This document shows positions 35,639-48,700 of a stretch of DNA of 64,000 nt, in pieces. The translations under genes were made by a program, and so were the position numbers. Every line of letters starts with the position of its first letter. Within the stretch, counting starts at the first letter, position 1. The stretch covers positions 17,902,701 to 17,966,700 of the forward strand of contig JAVTVX010000016.1 of the NCBI GenBank assembly GCA_033439265.1, written 5' to 3'. Below the pieces are notes generated by a model. It had not been told where the DNA came from. It searched no databases and worked only from the letters and a program-made list of their open reading frames with translations. Source of the DNA: Dillenia suffruticosa (taxonomy: Eukaryota > Streptophyta > Magnoliopsida > Dilleniales > Dilleniaceae).

Positions 35639-38600
35639 TTATAGTTTGAGACTGCGGTAGTCAGGCCCCTCTGGTTGTAACATTCCGTCACCGATCTTCA
35701 TGCCTAGAGATCCATCTTCTTCGGCATCAAAACTGGCATGAACACTATATAAAACATACACAATCACAGTGAACACCGAGAAAATTCCAAATCTTATGTA
35801 GGAGGGTTTGTCAAGAGATCCAAGCAAGAAAATGTTGAGAAAGATTGAAATGGAAGGGATCCATGGCATTAGTGGGACACCCCAGTACGCAGGTTTTTGA
35901 GCTTGAGGCACTAGGCAATGGAACATCTGCAATACTGCAGCAGCAACTACAGTGCAAGCTCCAAGCATGTAGGCCTTAGGCTTGCCTGCAGGAGCAAATT
36001 GCCATATGAGAGTGAAGACAATGGAGGTTAGTGAGAAACATATGAGGAAGGATAATGTGGGCCATGGATTCGTTGTCCCGACCATGACATATCGTCTGTA
36101 AATCACAGCATTGGCAACCATGTAGAAGACAAAGAGCGTGCCGATGGTGACTAGGTTGAGTAGTATGTCTAAATCCGTGAAAAGGGCAATTGCCGCCGTG
36201 AAGATGCCTAAAAATGAAAGCAAGTTGACATGTAAAAACGAACATTTTATGAACAAAAAATTGACAAGTTACATGCCTTCACATGACTTCCCAGCAAAAT
36301 TTGATCCTAGATCTCTCTAACTCGACAAAAAAAAGTATAATATTTTGAACAAAACACGTAATAATCTTCTAACTTCATTAAACTATTCCAATGGATAAAG
36401 ACATTATACATGCATAATAGGGAAAATTACAAGCAACAATTTTGTCCTTTGAAACTAGAACTTGGCGATGGCATGGCTCAAGGCTTTACTTGAAAGGGAA
36501 TTTAACGTTGGGGGCTCATGGCTGTATGATTGAAACAAAGGTCACTTTCAGAGTGTAAATCACAAAGAGAAGAGACTTTATGTGAATCAAAAGCGTGGAT
36601 TAATCAAGTCAAAAGAAATTGGACAATTTGCTGATATAGATACCACTAAAAAACATATGATTTGAGTGCATAGAATATGTCGGATAGCTTCTACATAGAT
36701 TGATATTCCAATAGATAAGATAATTCATTATGCCATTTTCCTGTTGACATTAAGATGCTTACCTAATCAATTTAATATACCTAATCAAAATCACTCAACG
36801 GGTTTGAGGAATTAAGACTATTGAGTAATACCCATCAAAGATTAAGCCAAATGAGGACAATTTTCCAATTTAATATAGGAAAATTCGACCCCCATTTCAT
36901 TTAATTATCAACTAATTCAGATTCATATAGAAACTATGATCAAAAATTGAAATGTAAATTAATTGAGAATCATCCCCACTTCATATTAATAAATTTCAGA
37001 ACCAAGGGGGAAAGTGAAAGGGTTCAACAATTCACGAGATTCAGACTGCAAAAGGAAGAGCCAGATCAGGCCAAAAACTAGAGATAATAGATTGGATCCA
37101 AACACAAAACCCTAAACGTCGTTGATTGAAGCAGCCCAAGTGCCAATACCAATCCCCCAAGAAAAACATTTATGTGTTTAGTCGTGAGAACTGAAACAGT
37201 TCAAAGGTGGGTCCCAAAAATCAAAACGTCCCAGATAAAAGCATCATCATCAAAACCGCAATGCTCACAACTCACAGCACAACATTAGCATGGACTAGAG
37301 TCGTTACCCAGAAATGCTGAGGCATTGACGGGCGTCGACGTTTTGTGGTGGACCTTAGCAAACCACCTGGGAACCACGCTCGACCGTCCGATCACGCACA
37401 TGTATCTTGCTTGCCCCAACATCGCCACCATCAGCGACGTTAAAATTCCAAAACTGGCCCCACCACCTATTACGTTAGATGCCCATCTCCAGCCGTCCGA
37501 TTTCCCTCTGAATGCCGCCGAAAATGGCGCCTCCGGATCAATCTGGCACCATGGTAATTAATAACCAGTCAGGGTTAAAACCGTCATTTCATAATGAAAA
37601 TTGCAATTGAAAACAGAAAACAGAATTTTTGGTCAATTTTGACCTTAGTTACACTTTTGACATCACCAAAATTTTTCCAAAACAAGTATGAGATGAGGGC
37701 AAAAATCATTATCACAGGGAAAACATGAAGAGAGAGAAAGAGAGAGAGATGATACGGCGTCGTATGGGAGAAGCATGGACATGGAAGCAGCCATCAAACA
37801 GTAAAGCACAGTGACGATTGCAACCGAACCCGAAACTCCAACCGGTATATCCTTAACCGGGTTTCTAACCTCTTCAGCCATCGTTGAAACGGCGTCGTAT
37901 CCAATATAGCTCAAGTAAACCATTGCGGCTCCGTCAAACACGCCCGAAACCCCGAACGGAAAAAACCCACCCGCATGATTTTGCGGGTCCAATGGCTCCC
38001 AAAAATTCTTGGAATTTCCTTTCCAGAACCCGACAATTATCACAAACATTATGAACAGAATATGAATCGCCGTCAACGCCATGTTCAACACTGAGCTCTC
38101 TCTAGTACTATACAAGCACACCCAAAAACAAAAATGTCAATTTCAAAAAACAGAGAGAGAGTAAAAAAGTTGTAGTGAGAGAAAATGTGGGGTACCTGCA
38201 ACAGATGATGAGAGTGAGAATTATAACAACAAGAACAGCAACCAAATCAATTTCATTGAACCCTTTTGGGAGAAATGAAATTGTCAGTCTCCATTTCTCT
38301 GTTGACAGTCCAATTGCAGTCCCTAAGTAGGCCGTGAAACTCCGCGATACGGCCGCGTTGGATAGAACATAGTCCATTACAAGATTTGCACCCGTTAGAA
38401 ACGCCGCAAATTCCCCTAGAATTTTTAAAAAAATTAATAATCCATAAAAATTTTAAAATAAAAAACACGTATATTAATGTTCAGGAATCCGGATTAAATT
38501 AGAATTGGATACCGAAAGTGACGCGGATGTAGCTAAAGGCGCCGCCAGCTACAGGCATGTCGACGGCGAACTCGGTGTAGCAGAAAGCAGAGAGAAGGGC

Positions 38601-38897
38601 ACAGAATCCGGCAATGGCGTAGGAGATGACGACGGCGGGGCCGGCATAGAGTCGGGCAGCGCGGCCAGTAGTGACGAAAACGCCGGCCCCGACCATGCCG
38701 CCTATGCCGAACCCGACGAGGTCGAACCAGCGGAGGGATTTCTGCATGGTTGAACCTGACCGGGCTTTGACCCGACTCATCTCCTCGTAAGACGTGGAGA
38801 CTGAGCAGGCTCGCCTGGCGAGCCGTGTTGGGAGGTTGGATAAGGCTTCGGAGTAGGCCTTGAGGCTTGAGAAAGATGAGCCATGGTTGTTTTCCAT
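35639..38897 (-). CDS. Cationic amino acid transporter, CAT6/CAT7-like
   Basis: A plasma-membrane-type amino acid/proton symporter of the APC superfamily, which in plants moves basic and neutral amino acids. Five exons with GT-AG junctions on the minus strand: 38513-38897, 38196-38415, 37756-38107, 37308-37542 and 35639-36207, together 1761 nt or 586 residues plus stop, the usual length of the CAT6/CAT7 group. The N-terminus (1-58) is cytosolic and ser/arg-rich. The substrate-site glycine motif GIGGMVGAG is at residues 64-72. Other family signatures are GGAFSYIR, YIGYDAVSTMAEEV, NPVKDIPVG, LLPYDAIDPEAPFSAAF, LVAMLGQARYMCVIGRS-like and STPVNAS; about 14 hydrophobic segments follow in order. 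The start is the first ATG, in context AGGTATGG, after a CT/GA-rich leader. No break was found, so it is probably functional. CAT5 is the closest alternative subgroup. Confidence 0.96.
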
Positions 38898-38945
38898 ACC
38901 TCTTCTCTCTCTCTGTCTGAGATTTTTGTTTTTTTCTCTCTCCTG
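38898..38945 (-). other. Probable 5' UTR of the CAT gene
   Basis: A short purine-rich leader (GAGAGAAAAAAACAAAAATC then CAGACAGAGAGAGAGAAG on the minus strand) lies between the TATA-like element and the start codon. The start of transcription is inferred from the usual spacing of about 30 bases. Confidence 0.5.
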
Positions 38946-38967
38946 GGATATGAGGTTGAGGGGGGGT

Positions 38968-38975
38968 TTATAAAG
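38968..38975 (-). promoter_or_regulatory. TATA box of the CAT gene
   Basis: The minus strand reads TTTATAAA, about 70 bases upstream of the ATG. It is immediately preceded on the minus strand by a CT-rich run (38979-39000), a common plant core-promoter arrangement. Confidence 0.62.
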
Positions 38976-40170
38976 GTCGAGAGAGAGAGGGGGGGGGGAT
39001 GAACATCAACAGCATCAGAAACAAGAATTGTGATTAATAACACCCTTTTCTGTTTGGAACAAAAGAAAGTGTAAATAAATATATTTTTTTCTTCTTCATT
39101 TGCAAGTATAGGTACAGATTGGAACTAAAATGATCAAAACCGTAACGGAAGGATAGTCCGCATTTCAGAATCAAACTTGAAACCAGGGTGGAAGCGCATT
39201 AAAATTTCCAAACCACAAAATTAAAACAAAAGGGTAACAGCCATCTATAAAGCAAATGACCAAAAATGCCCCTCCTAACATTCAAATACCAATTATTTGG
39301 GAAGACATTTTAGTCGATAATAATTCATTGATTCTTTGAATGGTTTTGACGGTATATTCTTTTTATTTGATTGTAGGTATTTAGGTTATTTGATTAATTT
39401 AATTAATTATTATAAAATTTATTTTAAGGTTAAAATCTTTCGATACATATTTTTATAATCATGAGATTTTAATTCAAAATTTTAATTAAAAAATTTTAAT
39501 ATTTTATCATCAAATTTATAAAAACTTAATTTTAACAATTTCAATAAAAAAAATCAAAGTATCTCACCGTCAACAACTAAATAATGGCCCGTTGAAAGAG
39601 CAAAATATTTATAAATAAGAGAGTTAAATGAAACATTTTTTATGCTAATAATTTTTAATAAAAAATTATTTAATTTTATTTAAATTTTATCTTCATTTTC
39701 TTAGGCGGGGTCTCAGCTAATACTAATGCCATTTGTAATGAAAATGGAACGCCCAAACTAGGGTGAACAAGTATAATTTTGCCACACTTGTTGCTAAGCC
39801 AAAAATATCTGGCTAACAATGATTAATTGCAAATCCCTGCAAGAGTCTGTTCGAAAATTAACTTTCATGGGTGTAGTAATAGGATTAATCATTGATGATT
39901 TGAAGAATAAAAATAGAAAAATCAAATCATTTATTTTAATCTGTATTAATTTTAAATTAATCAAGTAAAATCTAACCCTTCCTTCCATCCTTCCTTCCTT
40001 CAGTAAGAGAGAGAGAGAGAAAAAAGAAGAATGTTAGATTTGAAAAATAAAAATAAAAAAATAAGTTTCGAAATAGTTAATTTTTTTAATAGATATTGGA
40101 TTCAGATTTATCGGGTAAAGTCAGGCTCTTCGGTGAGAGAGAAAAGAATAAAGAAGAGATAAACTTATGC

Positions 40171-40176
40171 CACGTG
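40171..40176. promoter_or_regulatory. G-box CACGTG
   Basis: A CCACGTGGG context about 1.27 kb upstream of the CAT start codon. G-boxes with this flank are bound by bZIP/bHLH factors and often act as ABA-response elements. Link to CAT is inference from position. Confidence 0.45.
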
Positions 40177-40273
40177 GGAAGCAGTTTGGGATGCGTTACA
40201 TTTGAACCGGGTTCGAAAGGCCCCCACGCAGACGTGTCAAGAATGCATTAGAAAGAAAAGAGACCACGTTTGA

Positions 40274-40279
40274 CACGTG
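40274..40279. promoter_or_regulatory. G-box CACGTG, second copy
   Basis: A GACACGTGTAC context, 103 bp from the first G-box, with further ACGT cores at 40232 and 40266. Clustering strengthens the case for a regulatory element. Confidence 0.45.
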
Positions 40280-41042
40280 TACATAAGGTGGGGTTTATTG
40301 GATTTTTGTAGATATGTTCGTAATGTGGCTTAAGTGCAGAGAAGAGGATGAGAGTATTAGACTAGAGGTTATAAATAAAAAAATAAATTAAAAAATTAAA
40401 AAAGAAAAAAAGAAAAGGGTGGTTTGTTGGGTAGGGCTTGGCCTTGCCTTTGGCCTTGGCGTGAACATTAATGTTGGAAGGGCCGAAGAGTTGGAATTGG
40501 AGAAAGACTTTCGGCCATCAGCTTTGCCTTGGGTTTTGGTCCCCGTTGGTCCGGAAGGGGTCATTCCACTGTATTTTTATTTTCATTATTAATATCTAAA
40601 GATATATACACATAGATCCGATTCAAATATCAATAAAATATTTATTTAAAAGATAATTCTTTTACATAATTTTTTCTGTTATCAAATTTTAAAATCAGAA
40701 AAATTAATTCTACTGGGCGAAGAATTCTTCGTTTTCTCCTTTCGGAGCGGGATTTATCCATTCTTATGGTAACCTTTTTCCTTCTTATTATTATCTTTAA
40801 ATAGCAAGTGTTTTTCTTTTATTTTTCCCCACTCCTAGATTCCATCCTCTATTTTTTTAATCGTTTCTCAATACTACCGAGTAACAGTTGTTCTCTGTCA
40901 TATCTCATCTTCACTTGGCCATGCGTTTAGGGGCCATACCAATTACCAAGCAGTGATCCAGCCCAACGCTACATCAGTATATGCTATTTGATTTCTCCAT
41001 TAAAATATTAAAAAATAAGTTATAAACATAGACTCTCTCTCT

Positions 41043-41128
41043 CTTTTTTTTTATTAAGTTAAAATTTAAATTCGAGATTATCAGATTCAAAAAAGAAAAT
41101 TCTACCGGACTATCCCTTTGAAGCAACG
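41043..41128 (-). mobile_element. Short SINE remnant between direct repeats
   Basis: A T-run followed by TTAAAATTTAAATTCGAGATT resembles SINE segments elsewhere here. TAGACTCTCTCTCT flanks it at 41029-41042 and 41129-41142, but the flank is itself low complexity, so the call is tentative. Confidence 0.4.
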
Positions 41129-42807
41129 TAGACTCTCTCTCTTTCTCACACACAACATTGTATTCACTTATTTAATGTTCTAAATTGTATCACTAAAGTA
41201 TAATTGTTTTCACAATAATTTTATATCAAAAAAATTATTTTCCCAAATTCCGAATAAATATAAATTGGAAATTATGTAACATATGACTCAAATTTTACTA
41301 TTAGATTAACTTGTTTTTCTTTAACTTAGTGAGCTTTCCCACATAAAATTTTATTGTATTATGGGTAAAAACTTGTATTTTACGACATAATATTCAATGA
41401 AAAAGAAAAAAGTATTCTTCGATGGTGAGGAGAAAGCAATAAAAATTAAAAAGGAATTATAAGAAAATAATTAAGTATAAAGATAATAGAAAAGGAAAAT
41501 TTTTGGTCTAAAGATAATAATAGTAAAAAGAATTATTGTGTTTATTGATTTAAAGAATAGTCCAAAGTATCAACATTAATCACTACATATGATTTATATA
41601 TCATTATTCATTTATTATTCGAATACTATTAAATTTATCCCCAAAAAAAAATTCCTTTTCTACAAATAAAAGTGAAAGGGAAAATATTTCAACATTTTAA
41701 AAGTTGTAAAAGTTATTAATAGATCCTAAGATGAGTGGATGTTTTCTCCCACTTGACGTGCCTACATAATTAGGAAATTCTATCGAGTAGACCTTGATAT
41801 GGCCATAGTTCGAATCTAAATGAATCAAACTACGGTTAATAATTCAAAAAACAGTTAATGGGTTTAGGGTTTAAAAATCAACAACGTGTCTAAAGTTTCG
41901 ATTTCAATTCTTCTTAAGCCAGGAACCGGTGGTTTCCAGTTTGAACCACTAGTTTGAACCAACGAAAACTACCTCTTTGAATTGTCGAGAACAACCTTTT
42001 CGAATTGATAGTATTTTATTTTTTTAATTTATTGTCTATAAAATAAGTCACATTAAAAATTAAAAATACTAAAAAACTATTATTAATAATTTGAAAATAT
42101 AAGTAAAAAATTTTCTATTTTAATTAATATTGAATTTAATATAATAATTAAAATTCAGTTATAAAAATGCATATAATTTTATTTTGAAATTTTAATTTCA
42201 ATAAATCATTTTATAAATTTAATAGACCAATAAATATTTATTATGAAAACTTATCGCATATAAATCCTCTGTCATTGATGGACTCTTTCCAACCTATCGA
42301 TCCTCCTAAAAATTAATATCCAATTCATTACCTAGCCAGTTAAAAACTCCACCTCTCAGAAAATCCCGATTCTGTAAGTGATCTCTCTAAAAGAAAGAGA
42401 AATCGGAAGGCTTTCTACTGTGAAAGAAATCTCCCCATCAGAGATATTTGTTTTTGAGAATCTCATACCAGAGAGCTAGATCATAGGATAGTAAGCACCA
42501 CCCTAATTTGACAAGAAAAGAACGGTTTGCATCCTTGGTCTTGCGAACACCCAGGCCCCCTCATCTTTGGTTTGACATATTATCGTATCGCATGGATATT
42601 GCGAGTCCCCCTCCGTCTCTTCTCAAAGGAACTATCAATTAAGTATCTCCAAATGGGCGCAAACTAACTCAGGGAGCCATGCAGATTACATAGCATAACT
42701 AGGGATAATCGAAGTTAAAGCCTGAACCAGAGTTCTCTGCCCCAGCTATATTCAAGGTATTTGCTTTCCATATGAAGATTTTATTCTGAATTCAATCAAT
42801 CAAATAC
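41129..42807. other. Unassigned AT-rich stretch
   Basis: No reading frame or element could be supported. Confidence 0.45.
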
Positions 42808-42827
42808 TGATAATGAGATCTATTATT

Positions 42828-43025
42828 TTTTTTTTCCAGTATCATTGTTTGACCACCAATTTAGTATCCAGAATTTTATTCTGATTAATTTGGATCGATC
42901 GCTTATAGGACTTACTTTAGGGAGCAGGTCTCCCAATGCTGATTTTTCTGTTTCTATGAGAGATCAAAACCTGATTATCATTAAAAGATATCAATTTCTG
43001 AACCAATTGAACCATCAAACGTTGA
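42828..43025 (-). mobile_element. SINE with perfect 20-bp target duplication
   Basis: A 198-bp SINE on the minus strand. Its 5' end reads TTGATGGTTCAATTGGTTCAG-like with a B-box-like AGGTTTTGATCTC. The body has GAAAAATCAGCATTGGGAG, and the 3' end AATAAAATTCTGGATAC precedes an A-run (T-run 42825-42836). The 20-base repeat TGATAATGAGATCTATTATT is identical at 42808-42827 and 43026-43045, so the insertion is fairly young. It is a sister copy of the SINE at 25065-25265. Confidence 0.92.
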
Positions 43026-43045
43026 TGATAATGAGATCTATTATT

Positions 43046-44665
43046 CCGTCTATGCACAATAGGATCCAGATATAGCCTAGGAAACTTTATCAATCGTTAA
43101 TAAGTTTTAGTTTAAGTAATACTAATTTTTTCCCCTTTATAATAGTCTCGACTTCAAATATCATTATAAACAACAACGGAAAAGAAACTTCGCCAACCGA
43201 AATCGGCATTGGGAGGCTGGACTTCTCTTTGCGGCCGAAGAAGCCTTAGGAGACACATGAGTTTTCTACAAGTTTATAGTGGTCATTGAGGTTTGTTTAG
43301 AAACTCAAAATTCGCAAAATATTCAAAAATATGAGATTGTTAGAGTTGACTTATATTTTGAAAAATGTAGCTAAATAAAAAAAAAAAATGGGTCACTTAA
43401 AATGAAAGGAGTTATGAGCCAAACAAAAATTGAACTAAATCGACTCTGTGCTAATCTTTGTTCAGGCCAGCTCGATTCGGTTCCGCTTATTGATACGAAT
43501 AATAATTTTGATACGAAATTTGGTTTATCTAGACATGACCAATGTTTGGATTCCAAACTAAAATTAAACAAGAACCTAACCATGAGAAATTGAATCAAAA
43601 CCATGAAAGTAGTTTTAGTTTGCTCTTAAATTCAGAATTATAGATAAAAAAAATTGTAAGAGAATCATGAAAAATTAAAATCAAATCAAAATTAAAACCG
43701 AAATCATTTAGTTTTAAAATGAAAATCGAAGCTAAAGTCAAAACTAAAGTCATCTGCTGATTTTTAATCCAACTTTTTGTAGTTGATCCTTCAATTCCAA
43801 ACCGTGAAATGTCTGGTATTATTCCTCATGCCAATTCAATTGATCGTGTCAAATGGTACTTGTGGTGGTGCTGTTCATTTTTAATCTGAAGCTAATCGCA
43901 AGCTGTTAACAAAAGACAAAACCCCCATTTTCTTAGCCTAAAAGCAAAAATAGAGATGGATGGATGGGGTTATTTAGGCTATTCCAGTGGCTTTCTAGTT
44001 CGATAAAGCTGGCACTCATTATTATAATTAAACACAAGATGAGGTCAGAGGAGAGTGGGAGTCAAACGTAGTTCTCGAAACGGATAAAACAACTGTAAAT
44101 CTCTGTGTCTGTGGTGGGCATTGTCAGAGAGGGAGAGAGAGAGAGATAGAGAGAGAGAGAGGTGTGCTGTCTGGTTGTTCGTCTGTCTCTCCGTGGCTCT
44201 AAACGGCAGCAGAGCTGCCTAATTCAAATAGACTAGGAAGAGCGGTACAGTAGGAGTCTAGTCAAATAGAGCAGAAATAGTAAGCGGTAAAGACTAAAAG
44301 AGTATGGTGGGGAACAGGAGTATGTATGGGCAAATATCTTATCAGCTTCTCCGGCCAATCACAACCCCATTGCCTTGTCATCGTCTCGTCCATTTCTCAT
44401 TAATTGTCTCGTCCATTTCTCATTAATTGTCTCTGACACCTTCACTCCATTTCAAAAAAAGTTGCCACCCTTTTACCTCTTCCGCCCTTTTCTACCCCTA
44501 ATCCCCCCCTATTCTCTCTCATTCCACTTTTGCTGGAGTCTTGGCCGTGAAACCACAATTAGGGCATCTCCTTCACTCCCTCAGATAACTGCATTCATCT
44601 CGTTCTCTGGTATGGTAATACGCATCTCTAAATATAACAATACCCTATTGAATACATAGATTTTT
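43046..44665. other. Unassigned stretch
   Basis: It contains a GA microsatellite at 44128-44161 and an exact tandem duplication of about 23 bases (TGTCTCGTCCATTTCTCATT) at 44383-44429. No gene is seen. Confidence 0.5.
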
Positions 44666-45195
44666 TGCGCAAGGAAGACACATCAATGAATTCAACATAT
44701 AAAAAAATTAGTACCTCTTGTTCAATATTACTTGTTGTAGCGGATTTCAGATCAGAATGGATTGAATCACATATACCAATGATCGGGTATAGAATCATAG
44801 GTCGAAAATCACACATATCACAATACAAGTCCTTTTGATGATTTCCTTATATGAAATTTTTTCCTAAAATCACAAAACAGATGATGGTTTTGGAAAAATA
44901 GAGTCTTCTCTCTCTCTCCTCAGTTCTCTCATACTCCTTGAGTGTTTTTTTATTTCTCTCCCTTCTAGCCACATATTTATAGGTGATGAAGAAGAAAGTT
45001 ATCAATTTGAAAATTTTTTCTTAAATGGAAGCAATCAATTTGAAATATTCTTTCTAAGTGGAAATGATCAATTTGAAATCCAATTTTATGACGGTAAAGC
45101 CAAGTAGAAAATTTTCACTTAAGGTGGATGGAAGCAGGCGGGTCGACCCAGCATGAGCGCCCGTAAACATTGATTTTACTGTAGGGCTTCTAATA
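44666..45195 (-). repeat. Left (3') LTR of the copia relic
   Basis: 530 bp, matching 49617-50160 throughout; contains a TTTATAGGTGATGAAGAAG segment shared with the right LTR. Confidence 0.88.
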
Positions 45196-45699
45196 TCTCT
45201 CACTCACACATGATAGAACGAACCCGTTCAAACTTTCTTGAGATCCAACTCTACGAAATCATCGTTTTAATAAAAGAAAATGGATCATACGACCTACGAG
45301 TATACCACCTGCACTTGGGAGCCTAAGCTATGTACCTTTTAGGGTTAATATAGTAGCTGCAAACCAGAAAAAATATCTTTGTGTCTCGTTGTGCTCTAAA
45401 CTCATTTTGTTACACCATCAATATATACTCGATCTCTCAAATGTCATACTTGATTTTAACTTTTCTATCATGTATTCACAATTATGTCTTTACTCCCAAA
45501 AAAGAAATATAATTGGTCAAATAGTGAGTACATATGAAAGGTATAATCAAAAGAGTCTTCTTTGCCGCCTACATGTTACTCAATAATAAACAAACTATTT
45601 TCTCAACACGTCTCAGAAAATCAAATCAAAAGATCGAATCAAATATGATCATAAGAAACATGTCAAAGTAGCAAATATCTGTTTATTATCTTATCATTG

Positions 45700-48600
45700 T
45701 TGGAAGTCACATAGGCACCATTGAAGGAATTCATACAATGAGGAGACAGAGATTTTCATAATAAAAACTCACTTACTTTCCTTTGTTAGTCGTCTGTAGC
45801 ACATGTGGTATGAAACACATGTTATGGTGAAAAAAACTCTCTATACTTCTTGTACAAAAGCGTATGTCTTTTCTTTCAATAAAACCATCATATGGATCTA
45901 AACTCAAACACTATCACATAAGCGTTTAGTCCGAGTTTTCAATAGTTCACTATTTGAAACACTTCATTAAAAACTCGCATCTAGTTTTTAACTAAGCTTA
46001 CATGATTGTGAGCTATCATGTTCGGTCTATTAATACCCTGATAGCACAAAGTATAATTAGTGTTATTTTCAGATATCTTAATATCCTCTTTACCGCTCGC
46101 TAATGAATTAATCCAGAATTTGACTGATATCTACTTGTCAATCCAACTATATAACAAATGTCAGGATGAGTACACATTATGATATACATTAAGCTCCATA
46201 TAGTACTTGCATATGAAACTTTTTCCATATATTCAAAATATTGTGGAATTTTTGGACACATTTCTTTACTAAATGTTTCACATTTTGCAATTGGTATATC
46301 AATAGATTTGCAATCCAACATACAAAATTGTTCTAGAATTTTCAAAATATAAAATTCCTATGATAAAGCAAGAAACTTCTCTAAACAATTTCTTTGGATT
46401 TTCATACAAAAAATGTAAGTTGTTTCATCCAGATCTTTCATTTCAAATTTTGAAGATAACCACTTTTTAATAACCATAATAATATTCAAATTATTTCCAG
46501 CATATAAGATATTTCTACATAAAATGATAATATCACAAAATTATATTTTAACTGTTTTATATAAACATAATGGTCACCCTCGATTATCGTAAACTCATAT
46601 GTAACTATGGTTTGATAAAATTTTAAATATCATTATCTGAATGATTGTTTAAAACCATAAATCAATTTTCGGAGTCTGCAAACTTTACGCTTTTGGTTTT
46701 TAATAATGAAACCTATATGTTGCTTTATGTAGATTTTCTTATCCAATTCTCCATTGAGAAAAATAGTATTAACATCTATTTGGTGCAATTTAAAATCCAA
46801 ATGGACAACAATAGTAAGGATAAGTCATATTGAAACAAATATTACAATAGACGAAAATGTTTCTTCATAGTTTATATCTTCCTCCTGGATATAGCCCTTA
46901 TCAATCAAACGTGTATTGAACCTTTCAACAGATCCATCTGCCTTACGTTTGATTTTAAGAACCCATTTGTTTCCAATAGCCTTACATCCTAAAGGCAAAT
47001 CAACCAATTCCCAAATCTAATTTGATTTCATAGACTTCATTTCCTCTTTTATCGCCTTTATCCTTTCTGCATTATTAATTGATGAAATAACCTTTTCAAA
47101 TGTTTTAGGATCATTTTCATCAAGTAGAGCTATTATGAAAGGTTCTCCTCCAATCTCAAAATGACAACGGGGAATACCTTTACAAGTACTTCTCCACAAT
47201 TGAATTTCCCGTAAAATTAAATTATTCGATAGAATTTTGTTCCCACTAGATTCAAGAGAACGGATTATCTCATCATCTCTCACTGTTCAACTATTTGGAA
47301 CATCAATACTATTAAAATCTTGCATTTCATATAATGTTATATTTTTATCAGTTTCACATCTCGATGGAAATTCATTTTTCAAGAATGTAACATCTTTCGA
47401 TTCTATTTCGGTTATACTTCCATCCTCGTGTTCCCAAATGAATACATATCCTTTTGAATATTCAGAGTATTTAATTAAGATACACTTTTTCCTTTTAGTA
47501 TTCAGTTTCTCATATTTATGGTTTAAATAATTAACATATGCTGCTGACCCCAGGGTCGCAAATCACTTAGATCAAGCTTTTGGCCTGTCCAAAGTTCATA
47601 GGGAGTCGAAGTAACTGATTTAGAGGGCACACGGTTAAGTATATAAGTAGTAGTCAACAAAATTTCTCTCCAATAAGAGATTACAAATTCGCTTGCGCCA
47701 TTGACCTAACCATATCCAACAAGATTCTATTCCTCATTTCTGCAACACTATTTTGTTGCAGAGTACTAGGAATAGTGAACTATTTAATTATCCATTTTTC
47801 ATCACATAAATCCCTAAATTGATCTGACAGATATTCACGTCCATGATCTGTCACCATTGCCTTAATCATTTTGTTTAATTGTTTTTCAACTAATCTTAAA
47901 TATAGTCTAAAACAATCCAATACTTTCGACTTATGGGAGATCCAATAAATATGACCAAAATGGCTAAAATCATCAATAAAAGTGATGAAATATGATACTC
48001 AATGCCTTGTTCTCATATTCATTGAACCACATATATCAGAATGGATTAATTACAATAGAAAATTCGCTTTGGTTCTTTTACCAAATGGCTTTCTTGTTAC
48101 TTTTTCTGCTAAACAATGTTCACGTATTGACAATTTCACTTTTGAGATACTGCCCAAAAGTCCCTGTTTAACTAGTTTGTGTATTTTTTCTTGCCCAATA
48201 TGGTCCAGTCTAGCATGTCATATATTTGTATCCATACTCCTGAGTCAAGAGTCCAAAAATGATTCGATTCAGCGAGTATAATAGTGCTAGAAATACAAAC
48301 ATTATGTGAAAAATGTTCAAACAATACCTTCCTAGGTTCAGTGTATTTATAAGCATAGTGACCCAATTTGCCATAATTATAACATATTTGATTGCTTTTA
48401 TCCTTTTTCTTTCCTCCATCGCGTTTACTTCTCTTGCGGTGATCAGTTTGGGTTTTCTCAAAATTTGGAATATTTTTCTTGAATGTTCTCTTATTCCTTT
48501 TACGTTTGAAGTCAAAAGCCCTATAGAAACTGGAGTCAGCAACATAAGCCTGTCTGGAAGATCTAGTTGTCTCTATGCACCCATCTTCCAATTCAATATG

Positions 48601-48700
48601 ACTCTTAATATTCTCAAATATTTTAATAGTAGGATTGTGAATCATATTCATTTTCATTAGTTCCTAATTTTGAGGAAGCGATTTAATGACAGCTTGTATT
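45700..48700 (-). pseudogene. Copia gag-pol remnant
   Basis: Along the minus strand: a gag end with a zinc-knuckle-like segment (CYNYGKLGHYAYKY, about 48360-48400); an integrase region (about 47240-48170); an RT start with the IGNKWVLKIKRKADGSVERF motif (about 46900-46980); and an RNase-H-side region with a YASTIWSLMYIIMCTHPDI-like motif (46100-46345). Copia family; fossil. Confidence 0.88.

Larger units (their letters stand above)
39001..41028. other. Upstream region of the CAT gene, no second gene seen
   Basis: AT-rich DNA with short GA runs (40007-40020). Apart from the two G-boxes listed separately I see no gene or defined repeat. Confidence 0.45.

Noticed and set aside
35976-36320. Frames at 35976-36245 (-) and 36138-36320 (+)
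   Set aside because: They are shadows of exon 5 of the CAT gene; the same shadow occurs in the duplicate at 306-500.
38505-38753. Plus-strand frame opposite CAT exon 1
   Set aside because: Antisense shadow of a GC-rich exon, no start context or domain.
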